Part shown: piece by piece, positions 1-5,693 of the stretch
Layout of the letters: every line of letters begins with the position of its first letter
How positions within the stretch are numbered: position 1 is the stretch's first letter
NCBI GenBank assembly: GCA_023386395.1
Contig: JAEWJV010000378.1
Span: 1 to 6,011, forward strand
Direction of reading: 5' to 3'
DNA: 6,011 nt
Source of the DNA: Bacteroidota bacterium
Lineage (GTDB): Bacteria > Bacteroidota > Bacteroidia > Chitinophagales > Chitinophagaceae
The notes under the pieces: model-generated
What the model saw: only the letters and a program-made list of their open reading frames with translations
Databases searched by the model: none
Told to the model about the DNA's origin: nothing
Program-made: the position numbers and the translations under genes

Positions 1-471
1 GGTTTATTGCATGATATTGGGAAAGTGCCTGACGAAGAAACAGAATTAAGCCACGCTTTACTCGGCGCCAAGCTTGCAGAAAAATACGGCGAAAATGCGG
101 CTGTTGTAAATGCAATCGGAGCACACCACGATGAAATGGAAATGCAATATATCATCTCACCTATTGTTCAAAGCTGTGATGCTATTAGTGGAGCAAGACC
201 AGGCGCAAGGCGGGAAATTATGCAGCAATACCTTCAGCGCATCAAAGACCTCGAAACACTCGCTATGGGTTATACCGGCGTGGAAAAAGCCTATGCAATA
301 CAGGCGGGCAGGGAATTAAGGGTTATTGTTGAATCTGAGAAGATTACAGATTCAGACAGCGATAAACTGAGTTTTGAAATAGCCCAGAAAATTCAGAACG
401 AAATGACTTATCCCGGGCAAATAAAAATAACAGTGATAAGAGAGAAAAGAGCGATTAATGTTGCCCGGTAA
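1..471 (+). CDS. rny: Ribonuclease Y, C-terminal part (5' end outside window)
   Basis: RNase Y is a membrane-anchored endoribonuclease that starts mRNA decay. The frame is open from base 1, so only the last 156 residues are present; the N-terminal membrane anchor, coiled coil and KH domain lie upstream of the window. The fragment opens inside the metal-dependent HD domain with GLLHDIGK (the HD pair at visible residues 4-5). It continues with [10 protein letters not shown] (His42-His43) and [13 protein letters not shown] (Asp60), all typical of the family. The C-terminal domain follows, with [16 protein letters not shown] (about 93-108) and the closing [15 protein letters not shown] block (138-151), ending at the usual place for RNase Y. 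The ATG at 11 is out of frame and the TTG at 7 encodes an internal Leu of LLHD, so neither is a start. A hairpin follows the stop by 12 bp. Identity is very secure; only the upstream part is unknown. Confidence 0.96.
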   Translation, partial: GLLHDIGKVPDEETELSHALLGAKLAEKYGENAAVVNAIGAHHDEMEMQYIISPIVQSCDAISGARPGARREIMQQYLQRIKDLETLAMGYTGVEKAYAIQAGRELRVIVESEKITDSDSDKLSFEIAQKIQNEMTYPGQIKITVIREKRAINVAR

Positions 472-483
472 ATCATTATAAAC

Positions 484-507
484 TATAAACATTACTTAAT
501 GTTTATA
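484..507 (+). terminator. Hairpin after rny, possible terminator
   Basis: This is a perfect inverted repeat with 11-base arms (TATAAACATTA and TAATGTTTATA) around a 2-base centre. As RNA it would fold as about 10 bp with an ACUU loop. It starts 12 bp after the rny stop. The stem is nearly all A/T, and a T-rich tract (516 onward) begins only after a 9-base spacer, so it is an imperfect intrinsic terminator. It lies just ahead of the rplS promoter and fits a transcription boundary there. It could instead be an operator-like site or an mRNA 3'-end stabiliser. Confidence 0.45.
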
Positions 508-525
508 AAGAATTGGTTTTTATTA

Positions 526-557
526 TTTGGCATTTCCTGCAAATGCCGTTACCTTTG
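526..557 (+). promoter_or_regulatory. Bacteroidota-type promoter for rplS
   Basis: TTTG at 526-529 and TACCTTTG at 550-557 match the Bacteroidota sigma-factor consensus (TTTG at -33, TAnnTTTG at -7) with 20 bases between them, which is in the usual range. Transcription would start around 563-565, giving a leader of about 18 bases before the rplS ATG at 582. The leader is A/T-rich and contains no Shine-Dalgarno sequence. Both boxes and the spacing agree, so this is a strong prediction. Confidence 0.75.
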
Positions 558-581
558 CAAACCTTTTTAAAATTATTGGTT

Positions 582-932
582 ATGAACGCAGCAACTCAAT
601 TTATACATGAACAGCTTACAGCAAAAAAGCAACACCCTAAATTTAAGGCCGGTGATAATGTTACGGTTAATTATAAAATTGTAGAGGGTGGTAAAGAACG
701 TGTACAAGGGTTTCGCGGCGATGTTGTAAAAATTCAGGGTACTGGAGCTACGGCAACTTTCACCGTGCGAAAAATATCTGATGGAATTGGGGTTGAAAGG
801 GCATTTCCCTTTTTCTCGCCTAATGTTGAATCAATCGTTCTGAACAAAGTAGGTAAAGTACGCCGTTCAAAGTTGTACTACCTGCGTAACCGCAGCGGTA
901 AGAGCGCCAGGATTAAAGAAAAAAGAATTTAA
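582..932 (+). CDS. rplS: 50S ribosomal protein L19 (bL19)
   Basis: bL19 is a large-subunit ribosomal protein located at the 30S-50S interface. The 116-residue product has the family's usual length and nearly all of its signature. HPKFKAGDNVTVNYKI (about 19-34) is followed by EGGKERVQGFRGDVV (35-49), then TFTVRKISDGIGVERAFPFFSPN and GKVRRSKLYYLRNRSGKSARIKE near the C terminus. The frame stays open upstream to an ATG at 513. That start would add a 23-residue hydrophobic extension (MVFIIWHFLQ...) absent from L19 proteins, and translation would have to begin upstream of the promoter. ATG 582 is therefore the start. The gene has its own promoter and a strong terminator, so it looks monocistronic. 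In many bacteria rplS follows rpsP-rimM-trmD; here the upstream neighbour is rny. Confidence 0.97.
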   Translation: MNAATQFIHEQLTAKKQHPKFKAGDNVTVNYKIVEGGKERVQGFRGDVVKIQGTGATATFTVRKISDGIGVERAFPFFSPNVESIVLNKVGKVRRSKLYYLRNRSGKSARIKEKRI

Positions 933-956
933 TTATCACACTATACCACCTAAGAG

Positions 957-998
957 AAAAGCGAAAGATGTTAAAAATTTTTCGCTTTTTTATTTTTT
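957..998 (+). terminator. Intrinsic terminator of rplS
   Basis: A 10-bp perfect stem (AAAAGCGAAA at 957-966 with TTTCGCTTTT at 980-989) can extend inward to 13 bp with one G-U pair, leaving a 7-base loop at 970-976. The T-rich tail TTATTTTTT runs to 998. The element begins 25 bp after the rplS stop and precedes the tatA promoter, as expected for rho-independent termination of rplS. The A-run on the left arm could let it work weakly on the other strand too, but no minus-strand gene runs into it. Confidence 0.85.
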
Positions 999-1035
999 GC
1001 AAGCAGTTCTTTAGGCGGTCTGGTATATTAGTTAC

Positions 1036-1043
1036 TATATTTG
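1036..1043 (+). promoter_or_regulatory. Probable -7 box of the tatA-gatA-transglycosylase operon
   Basis: TATATTTG fits the Bacteroidota -7 consensus TAnnTTTG exactly and lies 22 bp before the tatA ATG, the same arrangement as at rplS. It would give a leader of about 15 bases. No clean TTTG is found at -33; the best candidate is TTTA at 1010-1013, 22 bases upstream, so the promoter may be weaker or need an activator. In a sequence this AT-rich, a lone 8-base match can occur by chance. Its position between a terminator and a start codon supports it. Confidence 0.55.
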
Positions 1044-1065
1044 TTTTCACTTTAAATTTTATCAA

Positions 1066-1305
1066 ATGGGAAATCTTGGTTTTCAGGAAATATTACTGAT
1101 AGCAGTAGTAGTTCTGGTGCTTTTCGGTGGCCGTAAAATACCTGAATTTATGAAGGGTTTGGGCCGTGGCGTTCGTGAATTTAACGATGCAAAAAACAGT
1201 GTCAGAAAAGAACTTGAGGAAGGCTTGAATGAAAAAGATAATAAGCCGCCAACACCATCGGCAAACGGTGTTCAACAAACAGCTTCTACTACAACTCAGC
1301 CATAA
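1066..1305 (+). CDS. tatA: Sec-independent protein translocase subunit TatA/TatE
   Basis: TatA is the small inner-membrane protein that oligomerises with TatC to move folded proteins carrying twin-arginine signal peptides. The 79-residue product has the standard layout. A short N terminus carries Glu8, in place of the polar Gln8 of E. coli TatA. One membrane helix follows (about 9-20, [12 protein letters not shown]), then the FGGRKIPE hinge (20-27). An amphipathic helix comes next (about 28-52, [24 protein letters not shown]) and then a polar Pro/Thr/Gln-rich tail (58-79). The G-x-x-K-[IL]-P hinge and the REFNDAK segment are typical of Bacteroidota TatA. TatB is similar, and the Glu at position 8 also occurs in TatB, but the short tail favours TatA. 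tatC is not in the window. gatA follows after 33 bp, apparently in the same operon. Confidence 0.93.
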   Translation: MGNLGFQEILLIAVVVLVLFGGRKIPEFMKGLGRGVREFNDAKNSVRKELEEGLNEKDNKPPTPSANGVQQTASTTTQP

Positions 1306-1338
1306 TTTCTTTCCATATCATTAAAAAATTTGTAGCCT

Positions 1339-2784
1339 TTGTTTAGCTTTCATTCTATCAAAGACTATCAATCTTTATTATTAAACGGCAAAGCAACATG
1401 CGCTGATGCCGTTTCTTATTATATAAAGAATATAGAACAAAATAAGCACCTTAATGCTTTTCTTGAAGTTTATAAAGAAGAAGCACAGGAACGTGCTGCC
1501 CTGCTTGATGCAAAACGAGAGGCAGGAAATGTCTTGGGCAAATTGCATGGCGTAGTTGTGGGCCTTAAAGATGTTATAAGTTATAAAGGCCATAAACTTT
1601 CCGCCGGCTCCCGCATACTCGAAAATTTCCAGGCGGTTTACAATGCAACTGCGGTTGAAAGATTATTGCAGGAAGGTGCCATAATTATTGGCAGGCAAAA
1701 CTGCGATGAGTTTGCCATGGGCAGCAGTAACGAAAATTCAGCTTATGAAAATGTATTAAATGCTGCAGATAATTCGAGGGTGCCGGGCGGATCTTCGGGC
1801 GGTTCGGCTGTAGCCGTTCAGGCAAAACTTTGCATGATAAGCCTGGGCAGCGATACGGGCGGCTCCGTTCGCCAACCCGCAGACTTCTGTGGAGTCGTAG
1901 GCTTAAAACCTTCTTATGGCCGCGTTTCCCGTTATGGGCTTATTGCCTATGCTTCCTCATTTGACCAGATTGGGATTTTCGCGAATTCAGTGGAAGATGC
2001 AGGTATAGTGCTTGAAGTAATTGCAGGAAAAGATGATTTTGACAGCACAGCAACGGAAGATATTTTTAAATTTCACTGGCAGAACGAAAAAAAGGATTTT
2101 AAAATCGGCTACTTCCCTGCAACATTTAATCATCCAGGACTTGACCCTGAAATAGCTTCAGCCCAAAAGAATTTGATTAGCCATTTACAGGAACAAGGAT
2201 TTAAAATTTCCCAAATTGAATTTGACCTGTTGGATTACACAGTGCCCGCCTATTATATTTTAACTACTGCTGAAGCTTCGAGCAATTTGTCGAGATATGA
2301 TGGCCTGAGATATGGAGCGCAACAACCAACCAAAGATTTAAACGAGCAGATAAATTTAACCCGCAGCCGGTTTTTTGGCAAAGAAGTACAGCGCCGTATT
2401 ATGCTTGGCACATTTGTTTTAAGTGAAGGTTATTATGAAGCGTATATAATGCAGGCTCAAAAAGTTAGAAATATTTTGCTTAAAAAGATAAAAGAAATAT
2501 TCACCGAAGTTGATGCCATAGTGCTGCCGGTTTCTCCAACTACCGCTTTTAAAATCGGCGAAAAAAATAATGATCCCATTGCTATGTTTTTGGCAGATAT
2601 TTATACGGTGTTCGCTAATTTAACCGGTATTCCTTCCATATCAATTCCGCTTTTTGAACATTCCAACGGTATGCCCTTTGGCCTGCAGGTAATGGCATCT
2701 CATTTAAATGAGCTAACTTTGCTGGCTATTTCAGAACATCTCACTGAAATAAACAAAACAGCTAACCAACCAGTTGGCGTTTAA
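1339..2784 (+). CDS. gatA: Glutamyl-tRNA(Gln)/aspartyl-tRNA(Asn) amidotransferase subunit A
   Basis: GatA is the glutaminase subunit of GatCAB. It releases ammonia from glutamine so that GatB can convert mischarged Glu-tRNA(Gln), or Asp-tRNA(Asn), to the correct form. The 481 residues match the usual GatA length of about 480-490. The amidase-signature catalytic triad is intact: Lys77 (GLKDV), cis-Ser152 in PGGSSGGS (149-156) and Ser176 in SDTGGSVRQPA (171-181). YGRVSRYGLIAYASSFDQIG (193-212) and the C-terminal NLTGIPSISIP and MPFGLQVM segments are also typical. The start is TTG at 1339: no in-frame ATG occurs before the one encoding Met127 inside the catalytic domain, and the sequence from MFSFHSIKDY on aligns with GatA N termini as I recall them. 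gatB and gatC are not adjacent here; scattered gat genes are common. The downstream transglycosylase begins 4 bp after the stop. Confidence 0.96.
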   Translation: MFSFHSIKDYQSLLLNGKATCADAVSYYIKNIEQNKHLNAFLEVYKEEAQERAALLDAKREAGNVLGKLHGVVVGLKDVISYKGHKLSAGSRILENFQAVYNATAVERLLQEGAIIIGRQNCDEFAMGSSNENSAYENVLNAADNSRVPGGSSGGSAVAVQAKLCMISLGSDTGGSVRQPADFCGVVGLKPSYGRVSRYGLIAYASSFDQIGIFANSVEDAGIVLEVIAGKDDFDSTATEDIFKFHWQNEKKDFKIGYFPATFNHPGLDPEIASAQKNLISHLQEQGFKISQIEFDLLDYTVPAYYILTTAEASSNLSRYDGLRYGAQQPTKDLNEQINLTRSRFFGKEVQRRIMLGTFVLSEGYYEAYIMQAQKVRNILLKKIKEIFTEVDAIVLPVSPTTAFKIGEKNNDPIAMFLADIYTVFANLTGIPSISIPLFEHSNGMPFGLQVMASHLNELTLLAISEHLTEINKTANQPVGV

Positions 2785-2788
2785 CATT

Positions 2789-3880
2789 ATGAACCAGTTT
2801 TTCAGGCATACATCCCTTTTGAAAATCTTCTCTATAGGAAAAGCAGCCTGCTTATTCTGTTTTTTGAATATTTCAACCAACTCATTCTCCCGTACAAATA
2901 ATACATTATTTCCAAAAGATAGTACCGGTACCGATTCTATTTCCAAAACCACCCAGGCTGCATTTATTGCAGACAGCTCCAAAATGTTTACCAGTCTTTT
3001 GGAAAATTCTGCGGTTGGCAATAACCCCATAGATTTCTCAATGAATGCTGAGGCAAAATATTTTGCAGATAATTATATAAAAAAACATACAGCTTACTTC
3101 AATAAGATGAAGGTTTGGGGTAAGCCATATTTCGATTTATATGATCGCATTCTGTCTTCCTATGGCATCCCTGTGCAGCTTAAATATCTTTCTGTTATAG
3201 AAAGCAGCTTAAATAGCACGGCTGTTTCCTGGGCGGGCGCTGTGGGGCCATGGCAAATTATGGATGCCACAGCCAGGGAGCATGGATTAAGGACAGGCTA
3301 TTATGATGAAAGAGCTGATTACGTTAAAAGCACCAATGCCGCGTGCAAAATTTTAAAAGATTTGTATAATACCTATGATGATTGGCTTTTGGTAATTGCC
3401 GCTTACAACACAGGAGCAGGCAATGTAAACCGTGCTATTGCAAAAGCGCATAGCAAAGATTTTTGGAAGATTCAATATTACCTGCCACTTGAAACGCGCA
3501 ATCATGTAAAAAAGTTTATTGCAACACATTACTTTTTTGAGGGAAGCGGAGGCATTTCAACAGGCAATAAGGCTGCAACCTTGCAAAATAAAGATGCTTA
3601 TTTAGACATTGCCGCCAACTGCTCAACCGTAAATATCTACGGGAAATATAATTCCGTTGTTATTGCTAATAACTTACTGATGGATCTTTCATTATTCAAC
3701 CAGCTTAATCCTGATATTGATAATGTACTTGCCAAAGGCGATATTTATCCCATGCGCATTCCTGCTGATAAAGCTCAGTTATTTCAATCTAAAAAGAGCG
3801 ATATACTTAAACAAAGTGTTGAACTTTTACTGAATAGTTCCAGGCCAGCAGCCGTTACGCCGGTTGTCGCCGGCAAATAA
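2789..3880 (+). CDS. MltD-like lytic transglycosylase (SLT domain, GH23 type)
   Basis: Enzymes of this type cleave the MurNAc-GlcNAc bond of peptidoglycan, forming 1,6-anhydroMurNAc, and act in the periplasm during wall turnover. From ATG 2789 the product has 363 residues. The basic N terminus and hydrophobic core (about 20-28) suggest a Sec signal peptide; no convincing lipobox is seen around its cysteines. The SLT domain spans about 120-240. It has LKYLSVIESSLN with catalytic Glu138, then GAVGPWQIMDATAREHGL and VIAAYNTGAGNVNRAI (203-218), all characteristic of MltD-type enzymes. The C-terminal part (about 280-325, VNIYGKYNSVVIANNL to LFNQLNPDIDN) resembles a degenerate LysM-like wall-binding segment, a weaker assignment. 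A TTG at 2774 would add five residues and overlap gatA; ATG is preferred. The gene starts 4 bp after gatA, so translation is probably coupled. Confidence 0.9.
   Translation: MNQFFRHTSLLKIFSIGKAACLFCFLNISTNSFSRTNNTLFPKDSTGTDSISKTTQAAFIADSSKMFTSLLENSAVGNNPIDFSMNAEAKYFADNYIKKHTAYFNKMKVWGKPYFDLYDRILSSYGIPVQLKYLSVIESSLNSTAVSWAGAVGPWQIMDATAREHGLRTGYYDERADYVKSTNAACKILKDLYNTYDDWLLVIAAYNTGAGNVNRAIAKAHSKDFWKIQYYLPLETRNHVKKFIATHYFFEGSGGISTGNKAATLQNKDAYLDIAANCSTVNIYGKYNSVVIANNLLMDLSLFNQLNPDIDNVLAKGDIYPMRIPADKAQLFQSKKSDILKQSVELLLNSSRPAAVTPVVAGK
3859..3874. repeat. GC-rich hairpin at the 3' end of the transglycosylase gene
   Basis: GCCGG (3859-3863) and CCGGC (3870-3874) form a 5-bp G/C stem, or 6 bp with a T-G closing pair around a 4-base loop. 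It lies inside the last codons, 3 bp before the stop, at the point where two convergent genes meet. There is no T-tract after it on either strand, so it is not a standard intrinsic terminator. It could slow polymerase or protect an mRNA 3' end, or simply be a by-product of Gly/Ala/Val codons. Confidence 0.3.
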
Positions 3881-5173
3881 TTAGCGAAGCGTATCCACTA
3901 TAGCTTTGGCTTTTAATAAACATTCCTCATACTCCTTCTCTGCATCCGCATAAAAAGTTATAGCACCACCCACGAGGTAATTTAAAAACCTGTTGTGAGC
4001 ATTATAAAAAATGCTTCTTATCACCACATTAAAATCAAAATCCCTTTCAGGCGATATGTATCCTACACTGCCTGAAAACAATTGCCGTTTTGTTTTTTCA
4101 TACTGCTCAATTAATTGCATGGCCCGCCGTTTTGGAGCCCCCGTCATTGAACCCATGGGAAAGGTTGCGCGAATAATTTCTGCAAATGTTATATCCTCTC
4201 TTAATTCGCCTTTTACAGTAGAAATCATTTGATGTACCTGCGGAAAAGAATAAATGCCAAACAATTCATCAACTACAACTGTTCCCTCTTTGCAAACTTT
4301 GCTAAGATCATTTCTCACCAGATCAACAATCATTACATTTTCACTTCTTTCTTTCTTATTCGTTTGCAAACTTTCTTTTTCAAGCTCATCCAGCGCAATG
4401 TTTAGATTTCTTGGAGCTGTGCCTTTTATAGGCTGCGAAAAAATAGTACTGCCGGTTTTAGATAAAAAGCGCTCCGGGCTGGCACATAACAGGTGTTTAT
4501 TTTCAATCTTATAAAAACAGGAAAATGGTGTTGGTGAAATTTCAATAAGTTTTGAATAAGCAAGAAATGGCTCTACTAAAACATTTTCGGCAAAGAACTC
4601 CTGGCAGTAATTCAATTCATAACAATCTCCGCGCAGTATGTGGCGCTGAACTGTTTTAATAATATCAATGTATTCCTCTTTCGTTAAAGAAGATTGCAGT
4701 TGTATTTGTTTTGATGGTGAAGAGCGGTTATTGCTTAAACTTTCGTTTTCAATCGCCTCAATTATTAAACCTGGCTGTTCTTTAACTGAATGAATAGTAA
4801 CAATATTTTTCTCAAGACTTACTACTATTGCTGGTACAAAAAAGAAAACATCTTCAAAACCGGCATTATTTGTATGCGATGATTGTAAATCCTCGATTTC
4901 GTTTTTTAAATCATATCCCAGGTGCCCGAAAATCCAGTCTATATTTTCCTTGTAAAAATTATCAAGTTGTGATAAGATATTTTCTGAAGGAGAAAAAATT
5001 TTGACAGCATCAACAGCAACCAGGCAATCATATTTATGATGCTTGTCAGCATAATAATGACTGTCCATAAAACAACAAATGCCAAACCGGTTTGCCCAGC
5101 TTAGCATTTGCCTTTTAAACAACAGAATATTATCAATAGGAAAAGATGCAGTTGTTCTTTTCACATATAACAT
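3881..5173 (-). CDS. pabB: Aminodeoxychorismate synthase component I
   Basis: PabB condenses chorismate with ammonia to make 4-amino-4-deoxychorismate, the precursor of p-aminobenzoate and folate. The ammonia is supplied by a PabA/TrpG-type glutaminase. The 430 residues match the family length. The chorismate-binding fold occupies about 165-430: GDCYELNYCQ (182-191), CASPERFL (230-237), PIKGTAPRN (248-256), MIVDLVRNDL (281-290), FPMGSMTGAPKRRAM (338-352), SGSVGY (367-372) and GGAITFYADAEKEYEE (402-417). PIKGT with Lys250 is the PabB signature; anthranilate synthase TrpE has PIAGT, so pabB is the better call. The N-terminal part (1-160) is poorly conserved, as usual. No glutaminase gene is adjacent, so the partner is encoded elsewhere. 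ATG 5173 is 2 bp after the stop of the acidic gene upstream, implying one transcript and coupled translation. Its stop directly abuts that of the convergent transglycosylase. Confidence 0.93.
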   Translation of the reverse strand: MLYVKRTTASFPIDNILLFKRQMLSWANRFGICCFMDSHYYADKHHKYDCLVAVDAVKIFSPSENILSQLDNFYKENIDWIFGHLGYDLKNEIEDLQSSHTNNAGFEDVFFFVPAIVVSLEKNIVTIHSVKEQPGLIIEAIENESLSNNRSSPSKQIQLQSSLTKEEYIDIIKTVQRHILRGDCYELNYCQEFFAENVLVEPFLAYSKLIEISPTPFSCFYKIENKHLLCASPERFLSKTGSTIFSQPIKGTAPRNLNIALDELEKESLQTNKKERSENVMIVDLVRNDLSKVCKEGTVVVDELFGIYSFPQVHQMISTVKGELREDITFAEIIRATFPMGSMTGAPKRRAMQLIEQYEKTKRQLFSGSVGYISPERDFDFNVVIRSIFYNAHNRFLNYLVGGAITFYADAEKEYEECLLKAKAIVDTLR

Positions 5174-5175
5174 TT

Positions 5176-5619
5176 TTAGAAATCGTCGTCGTCATCATCG
5201 TCGAAGCTGTTTGAATCATTAAAAAGATCAAACTCTTTTAAATCATCATCAAATTTAAAATCATCGTCATCATCGTCGCCCTTTTTGCTTCCGCCGCCAG
5301 ATGATTTTTTACCCCCTGATTTTGGAATGTCGAATTCATCGAAATCGGGATCCCACTCTTCTTCCTCTTCAGGTTTATCCCAATCATCCACTTCATCTTC
5401 TCCATCATCATCGTCATCATCTTCTTCAGACTGCTTTTTAGTCTTGGGGCCAGACTTTGCAGCTTTTGAAGGTTTTACTTCTTCATCGTCTTCAAAATCC
5501 CCCTCCAGTTCATCATTCTCTTCCACTTGTTTTTCTGCTTTGGAAGAACTTGTTTTACCAGCTTTATCTCCGGACGGTTTCGGAGTAGTTTTCTTTGTTT
5601 TATCAGATTTAGATGCCAT
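5176..5619 (-). CDS. Highly acidic, low-complexity protein of unknown function
   Basis: I do not recognise a named family. The 147-residue product is almost certainly disordered and is organised in charge blocks. Residues 1-31 are Lys/Ser/Thr/Pro-rich and basic. Acidic patches follow at about 33-47, 65-79 (a run of six Asp) and 84-97 (five Glu, then WDPDFDEFDIP). A Gly/Ser/Lys linker (101-114) precedes an acidic tail with a run of six Asp (115-120), FKFDDDLKEFDLF and seven Asp before a terminal Phe147. There is no signal peptide or membrane segment, so it should be cytoplasmic. Short acidic-tailed proteins of this sort occur in Bacteroidota, usually as hypothetical proteins; that is recall and was not searched. 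The gene sits 58 bp after purA and 2 bp before pabB. ATG 5619 has no Shine-Dalgarno sequence. The frame carries no internal stop despite biased codons, and the tight packing supports a real gene. Nucleic-acid mimicry or chaperone-like roles are speculation. Confidence 0.8.
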   Translation of the reverse strand: MASKSDKTKKTTPKPSGDKAGKTSSSKAEKQVEENDELEGDFEDDEEVKPSKAAKSGPKTKKQSEEDDDDDDGEDEVDDWDKPEEEEEWDPDFDEFDIPKSGGKKSSGGGSKKGDDDDDDFKFDDDLKEFDLFNDSNSFDDDDDDDF

Positions 5620-5672
5620 ACACAGTTTTGATTAGCTGTTGTAAAATTTCAACGAGTTTTGTAATCAGCAAA

Positions 5673-5693
5673 AAAAATTAATCATTAATTTTT
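5673..5693. repeat. Perfect AT-only palindrome overlapping the purA stop
   Basis: AAAAATTAAT and ATTAATTTTT form 10-base arms around a single central base (5683). The repeat covers the last codons and the stop of purA. Read in the purA direction it is followed directly by the rest of an 8-T run (5670-5677). It resembles a terminator, but the stem has no G/C pair and a 1-base loop, so it would be weak. It could be a partial terminator that lowers downstream expression, a protein-binding site, or chance in AT-rich DNA. Confidence 0.35.

Noticed and set aside
513..581. N-terminal extension of rplS from ATG 513
   Set aside because: The extra 23 residues are hydrophobic and unlike L19, and the stretch contains the predicted promoter (526-557), so transcripts would not include this start.
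2774..2788. TTG start of the transglycosylase overlapping the end of gatA
   Set aside because: It adds only five residues (MAFNI) ahead of a normal ATG with a signal-peptide-like N terminus at 2789.
2731..3030. Minus-strand open frame across the gatA/transglycosylase junction
   Set aside because: It overlaps two well-supported coding regions in antisense, with no domain or start context.
4011..4514. Plus-strand open frames inside pabB
   Set aside because: They are antisense shadows of conserved PabB motifs and show no recognisable protein features.
5178..5215. Trinucleotide repeats as a CRISPR or tandem-repeat array
   Set aside because: The repeats are plain Asp codons in frame in a coding gene; there are no spacers or longer repeat units.
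5238..5420. Met-rich open frame on the minus strand within the acidic gene
   Set aside because: It is a frame-shifted reading of GAT repeats (ATG ATG ATG), with no plausible protein character.
5285..5635. Ser-rich open frame on the plus strand opposite the acidic gene
   Set aside because: It is the mirror of GAT/GAC/GAA codons read in antisense (poly-Ser); the minus-strand gene fits the operon and has sensible packing.
5620..5677. Promoter for the acidic gene in the purA intergenic gap
   Set aside because: No TAnnTTTG with a suitable TTTG upstream was found on the minus strand in these 58 bases; read-through from purA is the simpler reading.
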